56,222 nucleotides of DNA. Origin: Acerihabitans arboris. GTDB lineage: Bacteria; Pseudomonadota; Gammaproteobacteria; Enterobacterales; Enterobacteriaceae. Below the pieces are notes generated by a model. That model ran no database searches. It saw nothing but the letters and a program-made list of their open reading frames with translations, and was not told the origin of the DNA. The DNA lies in NCBI RefSeq assembly GCF_010131535.1, contig NZ_WUBS01000023.1, positions 1 through 56,222 on the forward strand. The letters run 5' to 3'. Each line of letters begins with the position of its first letter. The stretch's first letter is position 1. The translations under genes and the position numbers were made by a program. Positions 44,872-53,510 of the stretch are shown piece by piece.

Positions 44872-46005
44872 TTACCAGCCCTGGAATCTTTCCCAGGGCG
44901 TGGCGTCGCCTTCAGCATCGCAGGCGTATAACACCGCGTGCTGCGCGCCCGTGGCGCAGGCGTGATTCGGCAAAATGCGCAGTTGCGTACCAAAAGGAAA
45001 TTTTTGCGTAATATCAATGGATTGCATCGATATATCGGGGGCAATAATGCCGTGTTCCTGATTGACGCCAATCATCGTGAAGCCGGCGATAGGCATGCCG
45101 TCCAGCGTGCAGGGCTGGCCATAACCGAAATCCCGCTGCTGATTGGCGGTGCCGCGGTCGCGGCTCATCGCCATCCAGCCCGCGTCCACCATCACCCAGC
45201 CTTTTTCCCGTTGATGGCCGATCACCGTGGTCAACACGCTTAAGGCAATGTCGTCCATCTCGCACACGCCGACGTTATGCATCACCAGGTCGAAGAAAAC
45301 ATAGACCCCGGCGCGCACTTCGCTGACGCCCTCCAGATGGGCGGCGGCGAATGCCGTGGGGGTGGAGCCGACGCTCACATTATCGCACCGGATCCCGGCC
45401 TGGTTGAGCCGGCGGCCGGCAAGCACGCAGCCGGCGCGCTCCTGCTCCGCCAGCGCGGCGAGTTTCTCCGGCGAATGCAGTTCATAGCTGGAGCCGGCAT
45501 GGGTCAATACCCCGCCGACCTTCGACCCTCCCTCCTGCAGCATCGTCGCAACCGTCAGCAACTCCTCGCCCGCGGGATCGATGCCGGCGCGATGGCCGTC
45601 GGTATCCACCTCGATCCAGACCTCGAATCGTTCCTGGTGAGCGCGGCCAAATTCGCAGACCTGCAGCGCGGACCGTTCGTTATCGACCAGGATTTTCAAA
45701 TCACAGCCCTGGCGGCGCAGCGCCAGCGCCCGGGGCAACTTAGCGGCGGAAATGCACACCGCGTACAAAATGTCCTTGATGCCGGCGGAAAAAAACACCT
45801 CGGCCTCTTTCATGGTCGAAACGGTAATACCCTGCGCGCCGGCCGCCAGTTGCGCCAAAACGACCTCTATGCATTTGGACGTTTTGGCATGAGGGCGAAA
45901 TTTCACCCCAAGCCGGTTCATGTGCTGTTGCATGCGTTGAATATTGCGTTGTACCCGCGGCAGATCCAATAAAGCGCAAGGTGTCTCCAGTTGTTGCAAG
46001 TGCAT
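44872..46005 (-). CDS. D-serine / D-threo-3-hydroxyaspartate dehydratase or D-threonine aldolase family (PLP, DSD1 type)
   Basis: The 377-residue protein starts at ATG 46005 (AAGGA upstream); an in-frame start at 46071 would add 22 poorly conserved residues. It has an alanine-racemase-like barrel with the PLP lysine K41 in R-P-H-A-K-T-S-K. The C-terminal domain binds a metal through H347 and C349 in P-N-H-A-C-A-T. These features define the fold-III D-threonine aldolase/DSD1 family, which cleaves or dehydrates D-beta-hydroxy amino acids. RidA in the same operon favours the dehydratase reaction, since it releases an enamine. First gene of the operon, divergent from a LysR gene. Confidence 0.9.
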   Translation of the reverse strand: MHLQQLETPCALLDLPRVQRNIQRMQQHMNRLGVKFRPHAKTSKCIEVVLAQLAAGAQGITVSTMKEAEVFFSAGIKDILYAVCISAAKLPRALALRRQGCDLKILVDNERSALQVCEFGRAHQERFEVWIEVDTDGHRAGIDPAGEELLTVATMLQEGGSKVGGVLTHAGSSYELHSPEKLAALAEQERAGCVLAGRRLNQAGIRCDNVSVGSTPTAFAAAHLEGVSEVRAGVYVFFDLVMHNVGVCEMDDIALSVLTTVIGHQREKGWVMVDAGWMAMSRDRGTANQQRDFGYGQPCTLDGMPIAGFTMIGVNQEHGIIAPDISMQSIDITQKFPFGTQLRILPNHACATGAQHAVLYACDAEGDATPWERFQGW

Positions 46006-46105
46006 AACGATATCCTTGGTCGAAGCGGTAACAGAAAAACTTTTCTTCATACTAGGGCATTTGAAATTCATTGATATTTAATATTCATGACTCTATGATT
46101 CAACC

Positions 46106-47038
46106 ATGCTTAACTCATCCGACATTCAATTCCTGCTGGTGATCCGGGAAAGCGCCAGTCTGCTCGCTACCGCGCACAAACTCGGCCTGACCCCTTCCGC
46201 CGTGACCCAGCGGCTGCAGCAGCTCGAAAAAAAACTCGGCATCCAGTTGATGGATCGTTCGGCGCGGCAATTGCAATTCACCGATGAAGGCGATCTGCTT
46301 TGCCGACGCGGCATCGGCATCATCGATCAGTTCAACGTTCTGTTAGAGGAACTTCACGCCCGGCGTCATGGGATGGTGGGCAAGCTGACCATTAATGCCC
46401 CGTTTGGTTTTGGCCGGCGTTACGTCGCTTCGGTGGTCGCCGCATTCCGCCAGCGTTACCCGGATGTGGAGATCAGGATGACCCTCTCCGATCAGCCGCT
46501 GGTGGCCAGTAGCGACCGTTTCGACCTGGTGATCCATATCGGTGAGCTGCGCTCGTCAAATTTAATTAGCCATTACATTGCGCCTAACCGGCGGATCGTC
46601 TGCGCCTCGCCTGGTTTTGCCGAGCGCCATGGCTTGCCTGAACACCCCAGGGATTTGGCGATGCTGCCCACCATCGCCCTGCATGAAAATAATGAAGATG
46701 TCACCCTGTGGCAGTTCCGGCAGCGGCGAACCACCGTCAATATCCGCACACAGCCGGTATTGATCAGCAATGACGGCGAAGTGATCCGCCAATGGGCGGC
46801 GGAAGGATTGGGCATCATCATGCGTTCGGAATGGGATGTCGCCGATGCCTTGGCGGAGGGCAAACTGGTGCCATTGCTGCCGGACTGGAAGCCGCCCGAT
46901 GCGAATGTGGTGGCGTTGACGCGCCAGAGCGCGGGATTACCGGAACGGACCCGAACCTTTATGCGCATGATGCAGGAGCAGTTTCGGCCCCACGCTCCCT
47001 GGCGCTTGCGGCTGCGGGACCTGGCATCCCGCCAGTGA
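46106..47038 (+). CDS. LysR-family regulator divergent from the D-amino-acid operon
   Basis: The 310-residue protein has the helix-turn-helix D-I-Q-F-L-L-V-I-R-E-S-A-S-L-L-A-T-A-H-K-L, then P-S-A-V-T-Q-R-L-Q-Q-L-E-K-K-L-G. The effector domain begins near residue 90 (K-L-T-I-N-A-P-F-G-F-G-R-R-Y-V), which groups it with the CrgA/DsdC-distant 'type 2' LysR proteins. It is transcribed away from the dehydratase gene with 100 bases between the starts. Control of that operon is therefore likely. It lies at the border to the IS-rich island, ending 214 bases before an IS66 end. Confidence 0.88.
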   Translation: MLNSSDIQFLLVIRESASLLATAHKLGLTPSAVTQRLQQLEKKLGIQLMDRSARQLQFTDEGDLLCRRGIGIIDQFNVLLEELHARRHGMVGKLTINAPFGFGRRYVASVVAAFRQRYPDVEIRMTLSDQPLVASSDRFDLVIHIGELRSSNLISHYIAPNRRIVCASPGFAERHGLPEHPRDLAMLPTIALHENNEDVTLWQFRQRRTTVNIRTQPVLISNDGEVIRQWAAEGLGIIMRSEWDVADALAEGKLVPLLPDWKPPDANVVALTRQSAGLPERTRTFMRMMQEQFRPHAPWRLRLRDLASRQ

Positions 47039-47252
47039 ACATCAGGACTGAAGCCCAACGTTTACTCAGTAAGCGCTGTTAATGCCGTCTCGCAATAGAT
47101 CCCCTTACAATGGATTCCAAATCACCATTCCTTTGATGATCCAGAACGCTAAGAGCGCTATATCGGTTAGACTATTGCTGATAAGTCCCGCCAACAACCA
47201 ACCTATCCACCTTGAACGTTGGCTGCCCGATTCAGACCGGCACGCTTTGTCC

Positions 47253-48066
47253 GTAAGCGGTTGCCCAGCACCGTATTGACAGTTATTCAGCAAGGATGTC
47301 GAGGTTCCATGGCAGGAGCTCTTTGATTTTATTGATGGGATGATCCGCTATATTAGCCAGCACATGGCGCAGATACGCTTCCGGCTCCACGCCGTTCAGT
47401 TTGCAACTGCCGATGAGCGTGTACATCAACGCCGCCCGGTCCCCACCGCTGTCCGAGCCGAAAAACAGATAATTTTTTCGGCCCAGGCTCACCACCCGCA
47501 GCGCGTTTTCCGCGATATTGTTGTCGATCTCCGCCCAGCCATCGCCGGCGTAGTAGCACAACGCCGGCCAGTGGTTCATCAGATAGTTGAACGCCTTCGC
47601 CGTATCGGCCTGGCGCGATAACGTCGTTAACTTTTCCCGGATCCAGCTCTCCAGGCCCATCAGTAACGGTCGGGATCGCGCTTCGCGCACCTGCCTTCGT
47701 TCTTCGGCCGGACGCCCCCGGATGTCGGCTTCGATCGCATACAGTTCACCGATCCGGCGCAGGGCTTCGGTGGTGGTCGGCGACGGATGGCGCACATGGA
47801 TATCATGGATTTTACGCCGGGCATGGGCCATGCAGCCGACCTCGCGGATATGGCCTTCTTCATACAGCGGATTGAAGCCCGCATACGCATCCGCCTGCAA
47901 CAGTCCGCTGAACCCGGCCAGATGCATTTGCGGATGAGCACCCTTGCGGTCCGGGCTGTAGGCGAACCACACCGCGGGCGGCAGTACCGAACCGGCATTC
48001 CGGTCGTCACGCACATAGACCCACAGCCGGCCGGTTTTAGGCTTGCCGTTGCCCGGTTGCTGACGT
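47253..48066 (-). mobile_element. Truncated IS66-family element: end repeat plus 3' part of tnpC
   Basis: GTAAGCGG at 47253 begins an IS66-type terminal repeat, 30 bases before the tnpC stop (TAA 47283-47285, minus strand). About 260 residues of the transposase C-terminus are open, including G-R-L-W-V-Y-V-R-D-D-R-N, the Asp block near A-Y-S-P-D-R-K-G, Q-A-D-A-Y-A-G-F-N and G-W-A-E-I-D-N-N-I-A-E-N-A-L-R. The DNA then breaks at about 48066, where LysR coding DNA of the opposite strand follows. The first half of tnpC, tnpA and tnpB are missing. The first 100 bases recur at 56000-56099. Confidence 0.85.
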
Positions 48067-48168
48067 TCTATGCTTCTTCCGTGATACTCGGCTTCTAATT
48101 CATCTCTGTGGCGCAGGTCACCATTTCTTGTTGCGCGCCGTTGCTGGCCCTGTGGTCCTGAAACGGAT

Positions 48169-48905
48169 GAACTGGGAAAAACTTTCTCCCCGGCGCGTTG
48201 TCCCTGCTACGTGAAGCGCAGCAGTTGGGTCATTCAATTAGCGCCTCGCAGGAGTTGTCCGGGGAATTGGTCATCGGCGCCACGGTATCGTTAGCGCCGA
48301 CGGTGATTCCAGAATTGCTGGCGCGATTGGCCAACGCCCATTCCAGGCTCAGGGTCAGGGTCGTTGTTCGCGGCGCTAACGAATTACTCTCCATGCTTGA
48401 GCTGGGCGGCCTGGAGCTACTGGTTTCTTATGCCATATCCACGCCGTTACTGCGCTTGAAATCGGAGACGTTGTTTCACTCACAGTTCGGGGTGATTGCT
48501 TATCAAGACTGTTTCGCCGTTGATCGCCGGACGCTCTCCCCCTCCACTCTGGTGGGGTTGCCTTGCGCGATCCTCGACAATTTCGTCAGCCGGCAACGTT
48601 TGTTTGACTATCTCTCCTCAGTCGAGGGGGGCGTTGATATTGATGTTCACTATCCGGTGGGAACGCTGGCGCTTTGTATCGAACTGGTCCGGCGTAAACT
48701 GGCAGTGGCCATCATTCCGCTGTTCCCTCCCTTGATCCGTAACTTGCCTCCCGAAGTACGATGGTTTGAACTTGAACCTACGCCGTTCCCGCTCAGCGCG
48801 ACGGTGAGTTGGCTCGCCAAAATATCGCTTAGCCCGTCAGCGCAGGCATTGCTCGACGAGGTTGCAAAGTTGGGCCAGGTTACGAAATGGGCCGCCTTGC
48901 CTTAA
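48169..48905 (+). pseudogene. LysR-family regulator, 5'-truncated next to the IS66 remnant
   Basis: From about 48198 the frame encodes a full LysR effector domain (G-E-L-V-I-G-A-T-V-S-L-A-P-T-V-I-P-E-L-L) to a stop at 48903-48905. Just before it, another frame still shows E-L-G-K-T-F-S at about 48169, the end of a LysR DNA-binding domain, out of register. The helix-turn-helix itself is gone, replaced by the IS66 remnant. A functional regulator is therefore unlikely. It is probably the result of IS66 insertion followed by deletion. Confidence 0.75.
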
Positions 48906-49002
48906 CGGATGCGGGGGCCTCAAACAACCTGGTCTGTTTATTACACATAGCGTGAAGTTTCCGATGGAGAAGTAGAATGCGGATTGCCAATATCCTTATA
49001 TG

Positions 49003-49160
49003 CAACAAACGTACTCCAGTTTTAGTTGTATCTTCGATTATATTGAAGTGTTCTACAACCGCGCCCGCCGGCACAGCCATCTGGGCGGCGTCAGTCCCGA
49101 GGTTTTTGAATTGGCCTCATCGTGAGGACAGGATATGTCCACGTTTTGGGACAGTCCATT
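49003..49160 (+). mobile_element. IS3-family transposase (OrfB) C-terminal scar
   Basis: The frame ending TGA 49123-49125 reads F-D-Y-I-E-V-F-Y-N-R-A-R-R-H-S-H-L-G-G-V then S-P-E-V-F-E. This is the well-known end of IS3-family OrfB (IS51/IS150-like groups). It is followed by TGTCCACGTTTTGGGACAG (49136-49154), which resembles an IS3-family terminal repeat. Everything upstream of about 49000 is lost. Confidence 0.75.
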
Positions 49161-49176
49161 CTGGTAATACCCATGG

Positions 49177-49980
49177 TTAACGTATATCGTCAATGCTTGC
49201 ACTTCCTTCAATTAATTCAGGGTGATTGCTTGATATAATTTCCAAAGTCGGAAATGTTGCATCAAGTTGGACCTGAAAAACCGCCGCCGCATTCTCAACA
49301 TCATTCATCCTGATAAAGTTATAAATACTCTCATGCTCTTTGAGTACTTCGTCATAGTTTTCCTGAAGTGGGAATGCAAATCGTCTTACACGATCAAGTT
49401 GGCCAGTGGCGTTATGAATAACACGCCATGCTTCAGGAAAACCCGAGCAACGACAGATTAGTTGGTGAAACTCGTTATCGAGAGAGAAAAACTCTTCAGC
49501 GTTCTTTCTCTTCGCCGCGCTCCTTTGCTTGAACAACGCCAACTCGAAATCCGATTCAAATTGCGCGGTGTAAGTACGCGCCGCTAATCTGAGCAGGCGC
49601 ATCTCCATGGTATCTCTGATGAGCTGTCCCTGGAGCACATCAGATAATAAAATCTTAGTAACAAATGTACCTCCGCCAGGTTTCACCATGATTAGCCGTT
49701 CAGAAGCAAGCTCAAGAAGCGCCTCTCGTAATGGCGTGCGAGATATGCCCAAATACTGACAAATGTTCTTTTCCAGTATTACTGTCCCAGGCATAAGCCT
49801 CATCGAAATGATCGCCGTTCGGATAATTTCGTAGGCTTGGGTCGATTTCGGTAGTTTCTCATCGAAACTAATTTCACCCAGAATTTTTCCCAAAGAGGAT
49901 TCAGAATCAAGAATGTTGTCCAAGGCTGTACCATTCCATGCCGCGTTAAACAGATAATGCAATGTACCAGTATATTGCAC
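49177..49980 (-). CDS. GntR-family (FCD subfamily) regulator
   Basis: The open frame is 267 residues from a GTG at 49980, but the true start may be an internal TTG, because homologues begin about 20 residues before S-T-Q-A-Y-E-I-I-R-T-A-I. The winged helix (M-P-G-T-V-I-L-E-K-N-I-C-Q-Y-L-G-I-S-R-T-P-L-R-E-A-L) is textbook GntR. The FCD effector domain follows, with metal-ligand type residues (F-x-x-L-D-N-E-F-H). A near-perfect palindrome overlaps the GTG start (49956-49981) and a perfect copy lies at 50144-50169, so it is probably autoregulated. The downstream divergent target is likely the ABC transporter-aminotransferase operon at 51169. Confidence 0.85.
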   Translation of the reverse strand: MQYTGTLHYLFNAAWNGTALDNILDSESSLGKILGEISFDEKLPKSTQAYEIIRTAIISMRLMPGTVILEKNICQYLGISRTPLREALLELASERLIMVKPGGGTFVTKILLSDVLQGQLIRDTMEMRLLRLAARTYTAQFESDFELALFKQRSAAKRKNAEEFFSLDNEFHQLICRCSGFPEAWRVIHNATGQLDRVRRFAFPLQENYDEVLKEHESIYNFIRMNDVENAAAVFQVQLDATFPTLEIISSNHPELIEGSASIDDIR

Positions 49981-49981
49981 T
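49956..49981. promoter_or_regulatory. GntR operator candidate 1
   Basis: AATGCAATGTAC-CA-GTATATTGCACT is a 12-base-arm inverted repeat with two mismatches. It overlaps the annotated GTG start of the GntR gene. It matches the copy at 50144-50169 at 24 of 26 positions. Overlap with the start suggests either that translation begins further downstream or that the repressor blocks its own gene. Confidence 0.65.
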
Positions 49982-50143
49982 CAGACTGTGACAAACCTAT
50001 CTATGGAACGAGAGCGGTGAGAATGGGACAGACGAGTAAAACGTCCGCGCGAAGGTTGGCGCGGCTCGAGCTTACAAGGACGTACTTGCAGCGTCTTTAC
50101 GATCTACCATTTTCACTCTTCGACACACGTTGTCATCAACCTC

Positions 50144-50169
50144 AATGCAATATACCAGTATATTGCATT
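50144..50169. promoter_or_regulatory. GntR operator candidate 2 (perfect palindrome)
   Basis: AATGCAATATAC-CA-GTATATTGCATT is a perfect inverted repeat with 12-base arms and 2-base spacer, 188 bases from operator 1. The ATAC-N2-GTAT core suits FCD-type GntR proteins, which bind TNGTNNNACNA-like or related symmetric sites. The spacing of 188 bases would allow looping. Confidence 0.65.
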
Positions 50170-50274
50170 ACTCTACAGATGTGTTCAATTGATTACTGAC
50201 TCAAATCTCGTTGCTTTAAAAATGCATGACCCTGGCCCCGAACCTGATCTAGTCATAATCAGGAATAACAGGCT

Positions 50275-50370
50275 TCAGTCTGGCTGCATATTCTGGCAAC
50301 CGGCAGATTTTTGGGCGAATTCGGACGGAGTCATCCAGCCCAGCGCAGAATGGGCCGCCTCTGGTTATGC
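50275..50370 (-). mobile_element. IS3-family OrfB C-terminal scar (second, opposite strand)
   Basis: The minus strand reads E-A-A-H-S-A-L-G-W-M-T-P-S-E-F-A-Q-K before a stop at 50275-50277. This matches the R-P-H-S-A-L-G-Y-L-T-P-E-E-F-A end of IS3-family transposases (IS2/IS407-like). Only about 28 codons survive, and the element differs from the scar at 49003. Confidence 0.6.
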
Positions 50371-51168
50371 TCCGCATCCTGGCTGGGGTGGCATCGGCGT
50401 GAGTAGCCCGCGTGTTAACAGCTAAGTTAATTTTACAGGGTCGGTCTGCAACATAGGCCTCGGCTTCCCCCAGTCATGCTGCAACTGATAAAACCGTAAT
50501 CGGTGACCAGGATGGGACGAAACATGCAAATAGCGACGGGACTATAACCAATGCCGTCCTCATTCATCGCTGAAATATCTCATTCCTCTGAAATTTGCAG
50601 CCAGTTGGCAGAGCAATGAAATTGATAATGAAAAATCCGACACCACTAACTGAGCGTTGTATCTGATCCTGAGGGCGGGTCAGATGGAGCATGGCATATG
50701 GCTCATATGAAATTCTGATAATAGAAAATGGGCGCTTAGTGATTCCTTACTCCATTTTTCCAGTAAAACGCGACCTTAAATCCAAGGCTAACGCGGTTTT
50801 ACCTCTCAATTTCTTTTCTGCCTCCCTTTCATCGCAGTAATGACGTGAGCTTCGCTCCTTTTTAGCTCCCTCTAAGGGCAACTCTGTTCAGAGAAAGTCA
50901 ACATACAACTTTCATTTCATTCCCTGCAGAATTTTATAATTAAATAATGATCATTTATCAACATGATAAACCAAACATTATGCAATTTACCCGCTTAAAA
51001 TATCTATTAATGGAGTTTTATCAGAACTATAAGTGACCTTTTTGTTAACAAATTCTCGTATGAGGCGGGTCAGAAATTTGTTTTGACTGCCGCGATATAT
51101 TGATATATCAATGATGGAAATACGGTCTGCCAACGCGCTTCAATACTGATGGTTTAGGAGCCTCACCT
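50371..51168. other. Long leader of the ABC operon, with promoter candidate
   Basis: No gene is recognised. A promoter candidate, TTGACT (51083-51088) with a -10 around 51104-51111, lies about 60 bases upstream of the permease GTG. The palindrome GATATAT-TG-ATATATC (51094-51109) overlaps this promoter and could be a further regulator site; its ATAT core resembles the GntR operators. The stretch about 50920-51060 is strongly AT-rich. Confidence 0.45.
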
Positions 51169-51882
51169 GTGACTGAATTCTTCCGATTACTGACTGATGG
51201 CCTGTGGGGCGAGCAATTGATTGCAGGTGCCTGGCTATCAATAAAATTAGCGTTAAGCACGCTGCCATTTGGTTTAGTACTGGGTCTTCTACTGGCCAAA
51301 GGACAGGATTCTCACCAATATCTGATAGCGACTGGCGCCAGCGTTTTGGCTACGGTATTTCGTGGCCTACCCGAGCTAATGACAATTTTTATTGTCTACT
51401 ATGGTGGTCAAATTGGCCTGAGTGCTCTGTTGTCATTGATAGGTTGGAACAAAACGGTTGAGATCAGTGCCTTCTTCGCCGGAATGCTCGCACTCGGCTT
51501 AGTTTTTGGCGCATTTTCTAGCGAAGTATTCAAAGCAGCCATGCATGCAATACCCCGAGGGCAAAAGGAAGCCAGCCATGCCCTGGGATTATCTTTATGG
51601 CACACCTATAAAAATGTCATCCTTCCACAGATGTGGAGAGTTGCACTGCCTGGTATAGGCAACCTATGGATGATGCTGTTAAAGGATACGGCTCTTGTAT
51701 CACTCATTGCTTTGCCAGACCTGATGCGCGTAACTAATCTCGCCGTAAGCTCAACTCGTTTAGCTTTTGAGTTTTACCTTTTAACATTCTCTATATATCT
51801 GCTTCTGTCCATAATTTCGGGCCACGTATTTGCACGACTCGAAACACGCGCGAACCGACCATTTTTAGCAGGTAGCAAATGA
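51169..51882 (+). CDS. Polar amino-acid ABC transporter permease (HisQ/OccQ type)
   Basis: The 237-residue membrane protein starts at GTG 51169 with GGAG upstream. It has about five helices and the coupling motif of binding-protein-dependent permeases (E-V-F-K-A-A-M-H-A-I-P-R-G-Q-K-E-A-S-H-A-L-G), plus V-F-R-G-L-P-E-L near helix 2. It belongs to the His/Glu/Gln/Arg/opine (PAAT) family. It overlaps the second permease gene by 4 bases (ATGA), so both are coupled. Together they form the heterodimeric channel. Substrate is probably a polar or basic amino acid or opine-like compound; the aminotransferase at the end of the operon suggests the nitrogen compound is then transaminated. Confidence 0.9.
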   Translation: MTEFFRLLTDGLWGEQLIAGAWLSIKLALSTLPFGLVLGLLLAKGQDSHQYLIATGASVLATVFRGLPELMTIFIVYYGGQIGLSALLSLIGWNKTVEISAFFAGMLALGLVFGAFSSEVFKAAMHAIPRGQKEASHALGLSLWHTYKNVILPQMWRVALPGIGNLWMMLLKDTALVSLIALPDLMRVTNLAVSSTRLAFEFYLLTFSIYLLLSIISGHVFARLETRANRPFLAGSK

Positions 51883-52622
51883 GCTTAGAACTGATATCTG
51901 AATACGGCCCATCGCTTTTATTTGGCTTAATGAAGTCATTGCAGCTGGTCCTGATCTCCGTAATTATCGGTGGATTGCTGGCGCTCCCCATTGCCGCTGG
52001 AAAGCTATCCTCGAACAAAGTAATGCGTAACATCCTTGACGGATATACTTATCTATTTAGAGGAACACCTTTGCTTGCTCAGATTTTCCTTCTTTATTAC
52101 GGCGCTGGTAAATTTCGCCATGAGTTAGAAGGACTGCATGTATGGTGGATCTTTCGAGATTCATTCACATGCGCGGTGTTAGCTTTCTCAATCAATACGG
52201 CAGCTTATCAAGCAGAAATCTGGCGAGGTGCCATACAGGCTATTCCGAAAGGCCAATGGGAAGCATCCTTCGCCTTGGGAATCTCAAGCTGGACTCACTT
52301 CATTCGTGTAGCCTTACCACAAGCAACGCTTATTGCTCTGCGGCCTCTTGGGAATGAAGTCGTCTTAATGCTGAAAGCATCATCTATTGCAAGCATTATT
52401 ACTGTACCTGAACTACTCACTGCCGCAGGTACAGCCTATTCGAGAACTTTTGATTTTCAGATTTATGTTTATGCCGCTTTACTTTATTTAGTGCTTGTGG
52501 AAACCGTACGCCGCTTGCTTCTTATCTGTGAACGACGTTTAAGTAAGCATATGCATTTTAATCCGATTCCATCCGAGAAGGGTGAATCGTCTGAGCAAGT
52601 CAACCGTGTTACTGTGCACTAA
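51879..52622 (+). CDS. Polar amino-acid ABC transporter permease (HisM/OccM type)
   Basis: The 247-residue protein has R-G-T-P-L-L-A-Q-I-F-L-L-Y-Y-G at the second helix and the EAA-type cytoplasmic loop A-E-I-W-R-G-A-I-Q-A-I-P-K-G-Q-W-E-A-S-F-A-L-G. These are the hallmarks of HisM/GlnP-type permeases. Its ATG overlaps the stop of the first permease. The ATPase gene follows 26 bases downstream. It completes the membrane domain of the importer. Confidence 0.9.
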   Translation: MSLELISEYGPSLLFGLMKSLQLVLISVIIGGLLALPIAAGKLSSNKVMRNILDGYTYLFRGTPLLAQIFLLYYGAGKFRHELEGLHVWWIFRDSFTCAVLAFSINTAAYQAEIWRGAIQAIPKGQWEASFALGISSWTHFIRVALPQATLIALRPLGNEVVLMLKASSIASIITVPELLTAAGTAYSRTFDFQIYVYAALLYLVLVETVRRLLLICERRLSKHMHFNPIPSEKGESSEQVNRVTVH

Positions 52623-52648
52623 ATTGTCCTGATCATTGGGAGAAAATC

Positions 52649-53404
52649 ATGAATACAATACATCAGAAAAAACCCATTATTCGCTTTGAGTCCGTTGAAA
52701 AAAGGTATGGTAAATTTTATGCTCTGAACGGTGTACATTTGTCCATTAATGCAGGCCAACGAGTTGTCATTTGTGGCCCTTCAGGTAGTGGTAAATCTAC
52801 TCTTTTGCGTTGTATTAATGGTTTGGATTCTTTTCAAAAGGGGGAAATTATAGTTGACGGCGTCAACTTATCTGTCGGGCACCGGAATATAGATACTGTT
52901 CGCGGACGCTGTGGTATGGTATTTCAACACTTTAACTTATTCCCTCATATGACAGTACTGCAAAATTGTATGCTTGCACCTGTTACAACCAAGACGTTGA
53001 GTCCACGGCAAGCAAAAGATACAGCGCTTGAATTATTAGAAAGAGTGAAAATTAAGGACAAAGCAAATCATTATCCAGGTCAATTATCTGGCGGTCAGCA
53101 ACAGCGTGTTGCCATTGCCAGGGCGCTGTGCATGGGTCCTAAACTCATGTTATTAGATGAACCGACCTCCGCGCTTGACCCTGAAATGATTGCTGAGGTG
53201 CTGGAAGTTATTACTGACCTTGCGAAAACCGGCATTACGCTGGTATGCGTAACGCATGAGATGAACTTCGCAAAGTCAATGGCTGACCGTTTAATATTTA
53301 TGGATGCTGGTAAAATATTAGAAGATCATCCACCAATTGATTTTTTTAATTATCCTGAAACGGATCGCGCAAAGTCATTTTTATCGCAGATATTAAGACA
53401 CTAA
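52649..53404 (+). CDS. Polar amino-acid ABC transporter ATP-binding protein (HisP/GlnQ type)
   Basis: The 251-residue ATPase has Walker A G-P-S-G-S-G-K-S-T, Q-loop M-V-F-Q-H-F-N-L-F, signature L-S-G-G-Q-Q-Q-R and Walker B L-M-L-L-D-E-P-T, then the D-loop S-A-L-D-P and the H-loop V-T-H-E-M. It energises uptake through the two permeases. The ATG has GGGAG 8 bases upstream. The gene and its neighbours are AT-richer than the 41-47 kb operon. Confidence 0.94.
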   Translation: MNTIHQKKPIIRFESVEKRYGKFYALNGVHLSINAGQRVVICGPSGSGKSTLLRCINGLDSFQKGEIIVDGVNLSVGHRNIDTVRGRCGMVFQHFNLFPHMTVLQNCMLAPVTTKTLSPRQAKDTALELLERVKIKDKANHYPGQLSGGQQQRVAIARALCMGPKLMLLDEPTSALDPEMIAEVLEVITDLAKTGITLVCVTHEMNFAKSMADRLIFMDAGKILEDHPPIDFFNYPETDRAKSFLSQILRH

Positions 53405-53510
53405 TTTTTTACAACAAAAGGCGGCTTATATCACTACACGCAGTTCACCGCGCCGGCTGACATGAAATATGTCAGGCCTGCTATTTTTTAACCATAACCC
53501 GGGGTTGGCC

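Noticed and set aside
45277..45972. 231-codon plus-strand open frame
   Set aside because: Antisense to the DSD1-type gene, which has clear PLP and metal motifs.
47105..47293. Minus-strand hydrophobic frame next to the IS66 end
   Set aside because: It runs through the IS66 terminal repeat and has no ribosome site; probably chance.
51094..51109. Palindrome GATATAT-TG-ATATATC as a third definite GntR operator
   Set aside because: Only the central ATAT symmetry resembles the two strong operators; AT-only palindromes are frequent by chance, so it is kept as a weak remark.
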